Shown: positions 1 through 9,217, numbered from the stretch's first letter. The stretch: DNA of 39,706 nt from an uncultured Clostridia bacterium (GCA_934254835.1 CAKQMI010000012.1:1-39706); one strand, 5' to 3'. Notes: generated by a model from the sequence alone, not told the origin. Made by a program: numbers and translations.

Positions 1-67
1 GGCATTCAGCCCCGCATATAGAGGGTTTCGGATTACAGGGTACCCCTAGTCCCCCGCCTAGCGCAGT
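1..67 (-). ncRNA. ffs: Signal recognition particle RNA, large bacterial type (5' part only)
   Basis: Read on the minus strand, this stretch matches my memory of the 5' Alu domain of the large SRP RNA of Bacillota (the scRNA of Bacillus). The order is GCTAGGCGGGG, then TAGGGGTACCCTGTAATCCG, then a CTATA-GCGGGG-TGAAT block. The RNA scaffolds Ffh and targets nascent membrane and secreted proteins to the translocon. The 5' end is placed about 7 nt after a sigma-A type -10 box. The rest, including the Ffh-binding S domain, lies outside the window. The identification rests on recalled family sequence and was not aligned. Confidence 0.75.
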
Positions 68-73
68 AAGCGT

Positions 74-102
74 ATTTTACCACCAACGCGAGATAAAGTC
101 AA
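74..102 (-). promoter_or_regulatory. Promoter of the SRP RNA
   Basis: On the minus strand, TTGACT (102-97), a 17-nt spacer and TAAAAT (79-74) form a near-consensus sigma-A promoter. It predicts a start near position 67, just before the conserved SRP RNA 5' domain. Confidence 0.75.
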
Positions 103-112
103 CAAAATAAGG

Positions 113-127
113 GCGACATATTGTCGC
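113..127. promoter_or_regulatory. 15-bp palindrome between two divergent promoters
   Basis: GCGACA-tat-TGTCGC is a perfect 6-bp inverted repeat. It lies between the SRP RNA promoter and the promoter of the lipoprotein gene. It could be an operator or just a short hairpin; no regulator is identified. Confidence 0.35.
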
Positions 128-143
128 TTGGAACGAATAAAGG

Positions 144-173
144 TTGACTGAAATATTGAAAATGATGTATCAT
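144..173 (+). promoter_or_regulatory. Promoter of the Ig-like lipoprotein gene, very close to the start codon
   Basis: TTGACT (144-149), an 18-nt spacer and TATCAT (168-173). The expected transcription start falls at about 180-181, that is on or next to the ATG at 181. This suggests a leaderless mRNA. Confidence 0.6.
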
Positions 174-180
174 AGATAAT

Positions 181-1833
181 ATGAAAAAGAAGAGATACCT
201 GATTTTACTTTGCGCGCTTATCGTTGCGGTGCTTGCCGTGGCGTTTTCCGCGTGCAATAAGAAGGGCGAGTTCGTGGACGTCGGCATCGAGCTGAACTAC
301 GCCAAACAATATTACGTCGAGGGCGAAAGTTTTACGCCGGAGGGCGGAAGTCTTATCGTCTATTCCTACAACGAAAATACGAAAGAAAGCAAGCGTCGAT
401 ACGTCGATTTGACGGACAAAGACGTCACCCTTGAAAACACAGCGGGCGCGCGTATCGACACCTATACGGTGACGGCAAGATACAAAGGTTTATCCACCCG
501 TTTTAAGTATATCGTGCAGAAAAAAGACGGCGCGGTCAAAGACGTTATTTTCAAAATCGGCGACGACGAGACAGTACCCAAGTATTCGGTATCGAATATT
601 CGCTCTTCCATCGATTATCAGGACTTTATCGGTATGAAATTTGTGATAAAGTACCGTGATGAGAAAAAAGCGGACGTTGACGTCCCTCTTTCAGATGCGG
701 ACAGTTACAGGTTTTATCCGCTTTCTTACAGCGGTTTCGACGTCAAAACGGCGGGGCAAAAAGACATAGTTTTCACGCTTTACGCCACCGACGCAAGACT
801 ACCGTATGAAGTCAAAGAGGAAGATTTTATCTATAAATATGAATTTTTAAAACGCGACGCCAATAAGGAGTTTATAAAAACAGAAGGTAAAATCAATACT
901 CTTAAGACAACTTATCTTGTCGGCGAAGAATTCGACGCGCAAAACACATGGATAAAATATACCTATAAGTCCTTGAAAGAGGCGGAACCCGTGGAGATTA
1001 CCAAAGCCGATATCAAAGGTTTGGATACGTCGAAGCCGGGAAAGAATAACACGTTTGTGCTTTCGACGCTCGCGGGCATCGAAACATTTAGATACACGGT
1101 TTACGAAAGAACAGAGGTCGAGATTAAGGACCTAGTATTTAACGATAAAGACTTTTTTGTCGCAACTCCAATTATGGTTGATAAACTTGTTTGGACGAAA
1201 AAAACGGAAAAAGAGTGGGATACTTACGAGCAGTATATCGAAAAAATAAAACTTGCTCTTGTGATGGACGAAGACGGCAAGCAATACGTACCCGTGACGG
1301 GAGCAAGTGACGATATCGATTTGTACTATATCAAAAAGGGCGAAGATTTGACATTGAAAAAAGACTTTGACGAATCCGCTTACGACACCATAAAAAAATC
1401 AGTGGGTGTATTTGAAATAATCGCTGTTTATAATAAAGCCGAGGGAATATATTTAAGAGGGTTGCAAATATCGACCAAAGATTTTATAACAGGAATAGAT
1501 TTTGAAAATTTGCAGTATGAAGGACTGGTTTTCAACAAAGGTGATTCGTTCAGTTTTGGTGAAGCGACGGCGGTAGTACATTATGCGGTAAAAGATGATG
1601 TTAGTGTAAAACTGCAAAAAGAATATGAAAAAGGTACTAACGACCTTAGGGTAATTAAATTCTATAAAAGGAAAACAAACGTTGAAGAGGAAGCAAAAAC
1701 CTTCGATATGGGTGTTGGCGAGCATACAAAATACTTTATTGGAATTTCAGATTGCGTCGTGACGATAAACGGAGAACCATACGCCAAAGATATTGGAAAA
1801 ATATATATAAAATATACCGTGAAAGAAGCATAA
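181..1833 (+). CDS. Lipoprotein with bacterial Ig-like repeats
   Basis: A 550-residue protein beginning with a lysine-rich type II signal peptide. The hydrophobic core covers about residues 6-22 and the lipobox is FSAC, with Cys25 as the predicted lipidated residue. The mature part contains at least two segments resembling bacterial Ig-like domains of the Big_3 type, about residues 31-110 and 240-310. Each has the YxxGExF start, a TYKSL or YSYN strand and a closing FRYTV or FKYIV strand. Such domains usually mediate surface adhesion or serve as spacers, so it probably sits on the outer face of the membrane. No catalytic motif is visible. There is no Shine-Dalgarno sequence before the ATG, which fits the predicted leaderless transcript. 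The specific function is unknown. Confidence 0.85.
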   Translation: MKKKRYLILLCALIVAVLAVAFSACNKKGEFVDVGIELNYAKQYYVEGESFTPEGGSLIVYSYNENTKESKRRYVDLTDKDVTLENTAGARIDTYTVTARYKGLSTRFKYIVQKKDGAVKDVIFKIGDDETVPKYSVSNIRSSIDYQDFIGMKFVIKYRDEKKADVDVPLSDADSYRFYPLSYSGFDVKTAGQKDIVFTLYATDARLPYEVKEEDFIYKYEFLKRDANKEFIKTEGKINTLKTTYLVGEEFDAQNTWIKYTYKSLKEAEPVEITKADIKGLDTSKPGKNNTFVLSTLAGIETFRYTVYERTEVEIKDLVFNDKDFFVATPIMVDKLVWTKKTEKEWDTYEQYIEKIKLALVMDEDGKQYVPVTGASDDIDLYYIKKGEDLTLKKDFDESAYDTIKKSVGVFEIIAVYNKAEGIYLRGLQISTKDFITGIDFENLQYEGLVFNKGDSFSFGEATAVVHYAVKDDVSVKLQKEYEKGTNDLRVIKFYKRKTNVEEEAKTFDMGVGEHTKYFIGISDCVVTINGEPYAKDIGKIYIKYTVKEA

Positions 1834-1851
1834 CATAAATGGAATTTGAAG

Positions 1852-1879
1852 GGCGAAGGCAAAAGGCTTTCGCCTTTTT
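1852..1879 (+). terminator. Rho-independent terminator after the lipoprotein gene
   Basis: Stem GGCGAA/TTCGCC (1852-1857 with 1869-1874), extended inside by weaker pairs, followed by TTTTT. Confidence 0.7.
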
Positions 1880-1891
1880 CGCGCGCTTTTC

Positions 1892-1920
1892 TTGACAATT
1901 CATAATATATCTTCTATAAT
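1892..1920 (+). promoter_or_regulatory. Consensus sigma-A promoter for ileS
   Basis: TTGACA (1892-1897), a 17-nt spacer and TATAAT (1915-1920) are an exact consensus match. The leader to the ileS ATG is only about 27 nt, too short for a T-box riboswitch. Confidence 0.85.
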
Positions 1921-1953
1921 GTCTTGAAATATATAAAATATTGAGGTTTTTCA

Positions 1954-4900
1954 ATGTACAAAAAAGTTGACAACGGTCTTGATTTTGTGGCACGCGAAAA
2001 GGAAGTTCTTGACTTCTGGAAAGAAAACCACATCTTTGAAAAAAGCGTCCAAAAAAACGAGGGCAAACCCGAGTTTTCATTCTTCGACGGTCCGCCCACG
2101 GCAAACGGACGTCCCCACATCGGGCATATTCTTACCCGTGTTATGAAGGATATTATTCCCCGCTATAAGACGATGAAAGGCTATCACGTTTTGAGAAAAG
2201 CGGGTTGGGATACACACGGTCTTCCCGTCGAACTCGAGGTGGAAAAACAACTGCACATCGACGGCAAGCAGGAAATCGAAAAATACGGTATCGAGCCGTT
2301 TATCAAGCAATGCAAAGAAAGCGTTTGGAAATATAAGCACGAATGGGAGGTTATGTCAGACCGCGTCGGTTACTGGGCGGATATGGACAACCCCTACGTC
2401 ACCTACGACGACAATTATATCGAGTCGGTGTGGTGGAGCTTGAAAGAAATCGACAAAAAAGGTTTGTTATACAAGGGCTACAAAATCGTGCCTTACTGCC
2501 CGCGTTGCGGGACGGCGTTGTCCAGCCACGAGGTTGCGCAGGGATATAAGGACGTCAAAGAAAGGTCGATTTTCGTAAGGTTCAGGCTCGTTGACGAGGA
2601 AAACACAAGTTTCCTTGCCTGGACGACCACGCCTTGGACGCTCCCCAGCAACGTCGCTCTTTGTATGAACGCAAAAGAGGACTACGCCAAAATCAAGGTC
2701 GGCGACGAATATTTCATTATGGCGAAGGCTCTTATCCCATCGCTTTTCAAGGAGGACGAGTACGAACTTGTCAGCGTCAAAAAGGGCAAAGACTATGAAT
2801 ATACGAAGTATCAGCCTTTGTTTGACTACGTCAAAGACACGTCGAAAGGTTGGTTTGTCACAAACGCCGACTACGTCACGTTGACGGACGGCACGGGCGT
2901 CGTACATATCGCACCCGCGTTCGGCGAGGACGACGCGCAGGTCGGCAGACGCTATGATTTGCCTTTTGTCAAATTCGTGGACGACCGCGGAAGACTTACC
3001 GACGAGGTTTACGATTTCAAGGGTATGTTCGTCAAAGACGCCGACCGCCCCATCACTATGAAACTTAACGACAAAGGACTGCTGTTCAAGGATATGTTGT
3101 ACGAGCACAGCTATCCTTTCTGCTGGCGTTGCGACACTCCGCTTATTTATTACGCTCGCGAAAGCTGGTTCATCAAAATGACCGCTGTCCGCGACGAACT
3201 TATGAAGCGCAATCTGTCGGTCAACTGGATGCCTCAGACGATTGCAACGGGACGTATGGGCAACTTCATCGAAAACGTCATCGACTGGGGTATCAGCCGT
3301 GAGCGTTATTGGGGTACACCGCTTCCCATTTGGATTTGCGACAAGTGCGGACATAAGCACGTCATCGGCAGTCGTGAGGAACTTTGCAAACTCTCGGGAC
3401 TTGAAAAAGCACCCGAACTGCACAAACCTTATATCGACGAGGTCACTTTCACTTGTCCCGAGTGTGGTGGCGTAATGCACCGTGTCCCCGAGGTCATCGA
3501 CTGCTGGTATGACAGCGGTAGTATGCCTTTTGCGCAGTGGCATTACCCGTTTGAAAACAAGGAAATTTTTGACGAGGTTTACCCCGCCGACTTTATTTCG
3601 GAAGCAATCGACCAAACTCGCGGTTGGTTCTATACGTTGCTGGCGATTTCGACGCTCCTTTTCGACAAGGCAAGTTTCAAAAACTGCATAGTTTTGGGAC
3701 ACGTCAACGATAAGGACGGCGTCAAAATGAGCAAACACAAGGGCAACGTCGTCGATCCGTTCAGCGTGCTTGACAAGCAGGGCGCGGACGCGGTCAGATG
3801 GCACTTCTATACGTCCAGCGCGCCGTGGCTCCCGTCAAGGTTTTACCCCGAAGCCGTCAGCGAATCGCAACGCAAATTTATGGGCACGCTTTGGAATACC
3901 TATGCGTTTTTCGTGCTTTACGCCGACATCGACAAGTTTGATCCGACAAAATACAATCTCAAAGATTGCAAACTGTCGGTTATGGACAAGTGGGTGCTGT
4001 CGGGGCTCAACAGCCTTATCAAGTACGTTGACGACTGTCTGAACGAATACAAAATTTTTGAAAGTTCCAGAAAAATTCAGGACTTTGTGGACGAACTCTC
4101 CAACTGGTACGTCCGCCGTGGTCGCGAAAGATACTGGGGAAGCGAAATGACCGACGACAAAATCTCCGCGTATATGACGCTTTATACCGTGCTGGTCGAA
4201 CTTTCCAAACTTATTGCGCCGTACACCCCGTTCATGGCGGAAAATATTTATCAAAACCTTGTGAGGTCGTTTGATAAAAACGCGCCCGAAAGCGTGCATT
4301 TGACGGACTTCCCCGTCGCCGACGAAAGCTTCATCGACAGAACGCTCGAAGAAGGTATGGAAAAGGTCATTCGTGTGGTCGTTTTGGGACGCTCCGCAAG
4401 AAATCAGGCGAACATCAAAAACCGCCAACCCTTGCAAAAAATGTATGTCACCGGCGTCGATTTCGATGAGGAATTGAAAGCGCTCGTCGCGGACGAACTC
4501 AACGTGAAAGAAGTCAAAAACGCATCGGGCGAGCAAGACTTCGTGACGTACGAAATTAAACCGCAATTAAAAACCATCGGTCCGAAATACGGAAAACTCC
4601 TCGGCAAAATCAAGGAGCACCTTATGAACGCCGACGGAAAAGCCATCGTCAACGCTGTGGCGAACGGCACTTACAACGTCGATATAGACGGCACTGAGGT
4701 CGAGTTCACAAAAGACGATATCCTCGTTTCCGTCAAAAACAAGGAAGGCTTCAGCAGTGAGGTTGACGGCGATATTTCGGTCATTCTCGACACCGCGCTC
4801 ACCGACGAGCTTATCGAAGAAGGCGCAATGCGTGAGATTATCTCGAAAATCCAAACAATGAGAAAGGAAGCGGGATTTGAAGTTACCGACCATATCACGC

Positions 4901-5064
4901 TCGGATTTGTCACCTCCTCCGCACTTCTGAAAAAAGTCGTGAGCGACAACGCAACGGTCAAAAACGCCGTTCTTGCCGACGCCGTCAATAACGAAATCGA
5001 CGGATATATCAAAGAATGGGATATCGGCGACGAAAGTATCACGTTGTCCGTAAAGAAGAAATAA
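1954..5064 (+). CDS. ileS: Isoleucyl-tRNA synthetase, long (type 2) form
   Basis: Cytoplasmic class I aminoacyl-tRNA synthetase that charges tRNA-Ile with isoleucine and edits valine. It is 1036 residues long. The nucleotide-binding signature HIGH is at residues 55-58 and the KMSKH loop is at 591-595, followed by GNVVDP. Between them lie an editing domain of about 200 residues with TTPWTLPSN, and two Cys pairs (CPRCG, CDKCG/CPECG) that probably bind zinc. The C-terminal half is an anticodon-binding helical domain. The length and the lack of a C-terminal zinc finger fit the eukaryote-like IleS2 class, which includes the mupirocin-insensitive enzymes. That class assignment is inference. GAGG 7 nt upstream of the ATG fixes the start. 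The stop codon overlaps the next start (TAATG). Confidence 0.95.
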   Translation: MYKKVDNGLDFVAREKEVLDFWKENHIFEKSVQKNEGKPEFSFFDGPPTANGRPHIGHILTRVMKDIIPRYKTMKGYHVLRKAGWDTHGLPVELEVEKQLHIDGKQEIEKYGIEPFIKQCKESVWKYKHEWEVMSDRVGYWADMDNPYVTYDDNYIESVWWSLKEIDKKGLLYKGYKIVPYCPRCGTALSSHEVAQGYKDVKERSIFVRFRLVDEENTSFLAWTTTPWTLPSNVALCMNAKEDYAKIKVGDEYFIMAKALIPSLFKEDEYELVSVKKGKDYEYTKYQPLFDYVKDTSKGWFVTNADYVTLTDGTGVVHIAPAFGEDDAQVGRRYDLPFVKFVDDRGRLTDEVYDFKGMFVKDADRPITMKLNDKGLLFKDMLYEHSYPFCWRCDTPLIYYARESWFIKMTAVRDELMKRNLSVNWMPQTIATGRMGNFIENVIDWGISRERYWGTPLPIWICDKCGHKHVIGSREELCKLSGLEKAPELHKPYIDEVTFTCPECGGVMHRVPEVIDCWYDSGSMPFAQWHYPFENKEIFDEVYPADFISEAIDQTRGWFYTLLAISTLLFDKASFKNCIVLGHVNDKDGVKMSKHKGNVVDPFSVLDKQGADAVRWHFYTSSAPWLPSRFYPEAVSESQRKFMGTLWNTYAFFVLYADIDKFDPTKYNLKDCKLSVMDKWVLSGLNSLIKYVDDCLNEYKIFESSRKIQDFVDELSNWYVRRGRERYWGSEMTDDKISAYMTLYTVLVELSKLIAPYTPFMAENIYQNLVRSFDKNAPESVHLTDFPVADESFIDRTLEEGMEKVIRVVVLGRSARNQANIKNRQPLQKMYVTGVDFDEELKALVADELNVKEVKNASGEQDFVTYEIKPQLKTIGPKYGKLLGKIKEHLMNADGKAIVNAVANGTYNVDIDGTEVEFTKDDILVSVKNKEGFSSEVDGDISVILDTALTDELIEEGAMREIISKIQTMRKEAGFEVTDHITLGFVTSSALLKKVVSDNATVKNAVLADAVNNEIDGYIKEWDIGDESITLSVKKK

Positions 5065-5927
5065 TGCAAGTCAATTCCGAGTGGAAAGATTACGAGGTCA
5101 TCGCAACCGGCGGTGGCAATAAGCTGGAAAGGTGGGGCAAGTATATCTTGCTTCGTCCCGATCCGCAGGTCATCTGGCCAGAGTCTTTCCCCCTTGAAAA
5201 CTACAAAGGACTGACCGCAAGGTACGTCAGAAGCGCGACGGGCGGTGGAAGATGGGAGTATCTTTCTGATATGCCCGAAAACTTCACCGTGAGTTGGCGC
5301 AATCTGACGTTCAAACTTAAACTTATGGGCTTCAAGCACACGGGACTTTTCCCCGAGCAGGCGGTCAACTGGGCGAAAATGATTGACCTTATAAACGGCG
5401 CAAATCGTCCGATAAAAGTCCTGAATCTTTTTGCCTATACGGGCGGGGCGACGGTTGCGTGCGCGTCTGCGGGCGCGGAGGTCACCCACGTTGACAGCGC
5501 AAAGGCTATGGTCGAGCGCGCGGGCGAAAACGTACGTCTTTCGGGGCTTAAGGACGCCAAGGTCAGATATATCATCGACGATTGTTTGAAATTTGTCCGT
5601 CGCGAAATCAAGCGGGGCAAAAAGTACGACGCAATCATTATGGATCCGCCAAGTTTTGGCAGAGGTCCCAACGGCGAAATGTGGAAAATCGAGGACAATC
5701 TTTTCTCGCTCGTTCGCGAAACCAAAGAGATTTTGTCCGACGATCCGCTGTTTTATCTTCTCAATAGTTATACCACGGGGTTGCAACCCACCGTTATGGC
5801 GAATATGCTGAAACTGGGGCTCGATACTCCGAAAACCGCAACAATCACCGCAGACGAAATAGGTCTGAATACGATGGAGGAAGGCATTGTCTTGCCCGCC
5901 GGCGCAAGCGCCCTTACAATATTTTAA
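5064..5927 (+). CDS. Class I SAM-dependent methyltransferase, probably rRNA-directed
   Basis: 287 residues. The SAM-binding motif NLFAYTGGATVACASAGA is followed by an acidic residue (HVDSAKAM) that would bind the ribose, and then IMDPPSFGRG, a variant of the (N/D)PPY catalytic loop. The fold resembles the RlmI/RlmK-like 23S rRNA methyltransferases, but a PUA domain is not obvious and the base and position are unknown. I place the start at 5064, where TAATG couples it to the ileS stop. A longer in-frame start at 5016 would lie inside ileS. The last base of its stop is the first base of the next gene. It probably forms an ileS-methyltransferase-pseudouridine synthase translation operon. Confidence 0.85.
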   Translation: MQVNSEWKDYEVIATGGGNKLERWGKYILLRPDPQVIWPESFPLENYKGLTARYVRSATGGGRWEYLSDMPENFTVSWRNLTFKLKLMGFKHTGLFPEQAVNWAKMIDLINGANRPIKVLNLFAYTGGATVACASAGAEVTHVDSAKAMVERAGENVRLSGLKDAKVRYIIDDCLKFVRREIKRGKKYDAIIMDPPSFGRGPNGEMWKIEDNLFSLVRETKEILSDDPLFYLLNSYTTGLQPTVMANMLKLGLDTPKTATITADEIGLNTMEEGIVLPAGASALTIF

Positions 5928-6679
5928 TGGAAAATACCGAAATTAAGGAATATCAAGGCGTAAAAATTATCTATGAGGACAACCATATCCTCGTGGCGGT
6001 CAAACCGCAAAATATGCCGTCGCAGGCAGATGAATCCAACGATCCCGATATTCTTTCAATCCTCAAAAATTATCTGAAAGAAACTTACGACAAACCGGGC
6101 GACGCATACCTCGGGCTTGTGCATAGACTCGACCGCGTGACGGGGGGCGTTATGGTGTTTGCAAAAACGTCCAAGGCGGCGGGGCGTCTGTCCGAGGCTA
6201 TCCGCGAGGGCGAGTTTGAAAAAACCTATCTTGCAGTCGTCTACGACACCCCCAAAGAAAAACAAGCCGTCCTTGTCAATTATCTGAAAAAGGATCCGAA
6301 AAGCAATACCGTGCGCGTCGTTCCCGAGGTCACCGAGGACGCAAAATACGCCGAACTTACATATAAGGTGTTTGAATCAATCAAAAAACTGTCGCTTGTC
6401 GGAGTCAAACTCGCCACCGGCAGAAGCCACCAGATTAGAGTGCAGTTGGCGCATATCGGCAACCCCATCGTCGGCGATATGCGGTACAGCGGAAACCGTC
6501 CGAAAGCACAGTGCAACCTCGCGTTGTGGGCGGCGGAACTTCGCTTCAAGCACCCCACGCTCGACCAGACGATGGTCTTCAAGGTTTATCCTCCCGAGGA
6601 CGAAAAACCTTGGAATTACTTCAATCTCGAACCTTTCTTCCGCATCAGCGTCAAAGACGCAATGGCGGATACCTTATAA
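5927..6679 (+). CDS. RluA-family pseudouridine synthase
   Basis: 250 residues. It converts uridine to pseudouridine in ribosomal or transfer RNA. The RluA signature HRLDRVTGGVMVFAKT is visible at about residues 67-82, with the Asp of HRLDR as catalytic nucleophile. Further family motifs are the KTYLAVV strand, the GRSHQIRVQLAHIGNPIVGD block and a C-terminal LWAAELRFKHP strand. No N-terminal S4 domain is present, as in the short RluA/RluC-like members. The exact target cannot be told from sequence. The start overlaps the methyltransferase stop by one base, so two RNA-modification genes are translationally coupled behind ileS. Confidence 0.9.
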   Translation: MENTEIKEYQGVKIIYEDNHILVAVKPQNMPSQADESNDPDILSILKNYLKETYDKPGDAYLGLVHRLDRVTGGVMVFAKTSKAAGRLSEAIREGEFEKTYLAVVYDTPKEKQAVLVNYLKKDPKSNTVRVVPEVTEDAKYAELTYKVFESIKKLSLVGVKLATGRSHQIRVQLAHIGNPIVGDMRYSGNRPKAQCNLALWAAELRFKHPTLDQTMVFKVYPPEDEKPWNYFNLEPFFRISVKDAMADTL

Positions 6680-6684
6680 AAATT

Positions 6685-8343
6685 ATGGAATTTATCGAAA
6701 AAACTTTGGGAGGCGTGTTGGACGACCTCTCAAAAAACAATCCCGACGGGCAGGCGGTCAGATATACCGACAGAAATTACTTCCGCACTTGGAAAGAGTT
6801 GAACGACGAGGCGGATCTCGTCGCGCGCGGGCTGATGTCGCTTGGCGTCAAAAAGGACGACCACGTTGCGATTTGGGCAACGAATACGCCTGAATGGATA
6901 TTGACCTTGTTCGCCACCGCAAAAATCGGCGCGGTGCTGGTGACGGTCAATACGAATTTCAAAATTTTTGAGCTGGAATACCTTTTAAGACAGTCGGATA
7001 CCAAACTTTTGGTGATGATCGGCGGGTTCAAAAACAACGACTACGTCGCGACCGTCAACGAACTTTTGCCGGAACTGAAAACCATGTCGGGCGAGATCGA
7101 GTCGGAGCATTTGCCGTGCTTGAAACGCATCGTGTTTGCGGGCAACGAAACGCCAAAAGGTATGCTTAATTTCCAAGATTTGAAAATCCTTGGCGGTGAT
7201 TTCCCCGTCGAAATCTTTGAGGAAAACAAAAAAACGCTGAGCCCCCACGACGTCGTGAATATGCAGTACACATCGGGCACGACAGGCTTTCCGAAAGGCG
7301 TTATGCTGACGCATTACAATATCCTCAACAACGGCAAAACAATCGGCGACGGTATGAAATTTACAAGCGATGACAAGCTTTGCATTACCGTGCCGTTTTT
7401 CCATTGCTTCGGACTGGTGCTGGCGATGATGGCGTGTATCACTCACGGCACGACGATGGTGCCCGTCGAAAGGTACAGTCCCGTCCCCGTCATGAACGCG
7501 ATAAGCGTCGAAAAATGCACGGCGGTGCACGGCGTACCCACGATGTTCATCGCAATGCTTGAACATGCGCAGTTCAATAACTTTGACTTTTCAAGCCTCA
7601 GAACGGGCATTATGGCGGGCTCGCCTTGTCCCATCGAGGTGATGAAAAAAGTCATCGATAAAATGAATATGAATGAAATAGTCATCGTCTTCGGGCAGAC
7701 CGAGGCGTCCCCCGGCTGTACGATGACGACAACCGACGACAATATCGATAAACGCGTCAATACCGTCGGGCGCGCGTTCCCCGGCGTCGAGTGCAAAATC
7801 ATCGATCCCGAAACGGGCGAAAAAGTCGGCGTCGATAGCCCCGGCGAGTTCTGCGCAAGGGGATACAACATTATGAAAGGCTACTACAAAATGCCCGAAG
7901 CCACCGCGCAAGCCGTCGATAAGGACGGTTGGTTGCATACGGGCGATTTGTGCACCGTCGATAAGGACGGCTATTATAAGGTCGTCGGGCGCATAAAGGA
8001 TATGATTATCCGTGGCGGTGAAAATATTTATCCGAAAGAAATCGAGGAATGTTTATATACGTCCGACAAAATCTCCGACGTGCAGGTCATCGGCGTTCCG
8101 TCCGAGGCGTACGGCGAAGAGGTTATGGCGTGCGTCATCTTGAAAGAGGGCGCGGAAATGACCGAGGACGAGGTGAAAGAATTCGTCGGCGAGCGTATGG
8201 CAAAACATAAGGTTCCGCGCTACGTCCGATTTGTGGATTCATTCCCGACAAACGCCGCGGGAAAAATCCAAAAATTTAAGATGAGAGAGGAAGCGATTGA
8301 GATTTTGAAACTGCAAACCGTCGCTTCAATCGAAACCGCATAA
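6685..8343 (+). CDS. AMP-forming acyl-CoA synthetase (FadD-like)
   Basis: 552 residues of the ANL superfamily. It activates a carboxylic acid, probably a fatty acid, with ATP and transfers it to CoA. Visible core motifs are the phosphate loop YTSGTTGFPKGV, GQTEASPGCT, the DGWLHTGDL ribose-binding motif, GRIKDMIIRGGENIYPKEIEE at the domain hinge, and the C-terminal NAAGKIQK lysine. The start at 6685 gives the usual N-terminus, 5 nt after the pseudouridine synthase stop. An upstream in-frame ATG at 6511 lies within that gene and is rejected. There is no clear Shine-Dalgarno sequence, so translation is probably coupled to the upstream gene. Chain-length preference is unknown. Confidence 0.92.
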   Translation: MEFIEKTLGGVLDDLSKNNPDGQAVRYTDRNYFRTWKELNDEADLVARGLMSLGVKKDDHVAIWATNTPEWILTLFATAKIGAVLVTVNTNFKIFELEYLLRQSDTKLLVMIGGFKNNDYVATVNELLPELKTMSGEIESEHLPCLKRIVFAGNETPKGMLNFQDLKILGGDFPVEIFEENKKTLSPHDVVNMQYTSGTTGFPKGVMLTHYNILNNGKTIGDGMKFTSDDKLCITVPFFHCFGLVLAMMACITHGTTMVPVERYSPVPVMNAISVEKCTAVHGVPTMFIAMLEHAQFNNFDFSSLRTGIMAGSPCPIEVMKKVIDKMNMNEIVIVFGQTEASPGCTMTTTDDNIDKRVNTVGRAFPGVECKIIDPETGEKVGVDSPGEFCARGYNIMKGYYKMPEATAQAVDKDGWLHTGDLCTVDKDGYYKVVGRIKDMIIRGGENIYPKEIEECLYTSDKISDVQVIGVPSEAYGEEVMACVILKEGAEMTEDEVKEFVGERMAKHKVPRYVRFVDSFPTNAAGKIQKFKMREEAIEILKLQTVASIETA

Positions 8344-8379
8344 CAGCAAAACAAAGACTTTAAGGAGGGGTTTTCAAAG

Positions 8380-9174
8380 ATGAAACTGGCTTTTTCGACA
8401 ATAGGTTGTCCGAGTTGGACTTTTGACGAAGTTGTATCCACCGCATCGGATTTGGGATACGACGGCTTTGAAGTGCGTGGTATCGGCGGTGAAATTTACG
8501 CGCCGGACGTCAAACAGTTCAAGCCCGAAAACCGCGCGCAAACCATTGAAAAACTTGCTTCGCTTAATCTTCAAATTACTATGTTGACGTCGGGAGCGTC
8601 TCTTGCGGTGTACGCTGAAAAAGAAAAGGCGGTGGCGGAGGCGAAGGCTTATATCGACCTTGCGTCTTGTCTTAACGTGCCGTACATCAGGGTTATGTGC
8701 ACAAATCGTCCCATGCCCGACGGCGGTGATATTCAACTTTGCAAACGCCTGTATAAGGAAATTTTGAGTTACGGCAGGGACAAAAACGTCTTGCCTCTCA
8801 TCGAAACGAACGGGATTTTCTGCGATACCAAACTTTTGCGTGACTTCGTCGAGGAATGTGACGGCGGGGTGCTGTGGGATATTAACCACCCGTACCGCTT
8901 CAACGGCGAAAGTATTGAGACGACAATAAAAAATCTTGCGGGGCGTATCCGCTACGTCCACATCAAGGACAGCGTCGTCCAAAACGGTGTGACGAAATAC
9001 AAAATGCTGGGATACGGCGATATCCCCGTGAAAAACGCTTTGAACGGACTGAGAAATATCGGCTACGACGGCGCGGTTTCGTTGGAATGGGTGAAGCGTT
9101 GGGAGCCCGACCTCGAAGAGCCCGGCATCGTGTTTTCGCAATTTATCAGCACGATAAAAAGGTATCTTAAGTAA
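8380..9174 (+). CDS. Sugar phosphate isomerase/epimerase-like TIM barrel protein
   Basis: 264 residues of the AP-endonuclease-2/xylose-isomerase-like family. A metal site typical of these barrels is recognisable: Glu in LIETNG, Asp in LWDINHP, His in YVHIKD and Glu in SLEWVKRW. Family members isomerise or epimerise sugars or inositols, and the substrate here is unknown. An AAGGAGGGG ribosome binding site precedes the ATG. It is the last gene of the ileS-led cluster, ending 17 nt before a strong terminator. Confidence 0.85.
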   Translation: MKLAFSTIGCPSWTFDEVVSTASDLGYDGFEVRGIGGEIYAPDVKQFKPENRAQTIEKLASLNLQITMLTSGASLAVYAEKEKAVAEAKAYIDLASCLNVPYIRVMCTNRPMPDGGDIQLCKRLYKEILSYGRDKNVLPLIETNGIFCDTKLLRDFVEECDGGVLWDINHPYRFNGESIETTIKNLAGRIRYVHIKDSVVQNGVTKYKMLGYGDIPVKNALNGLRNIGYDGAVSLEWVKRWEPDLEEPGIVFSQFISTIKRYLK

Positions 9175-9191
9175 CAAAAAAACTTTTTTCG

Positions 9192-9217
9192 GTCGCGCAA
9201 ACAGCGCGACTTTTTTT
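9192..9217 (+). terminator. Rho-independent terminator
   Basis: Perfect 7-bp stem GTCGCGC-AAACA-GCGCGAC followed by seven T residues. It closes the ileS cluster. Confidence 0.9.

Noticed and set aside
1921..1953. T-box riboswitch before ileS
   Set aside because: Only about 30 nt lie between promoter and ATG, far too short.
2467..3804. Long minus-strand reading frame within ileS
   Set aside because: It is antisense to an unmistakable ileS with both signature motifs, shows no family features and arises from codon bias in this genome.
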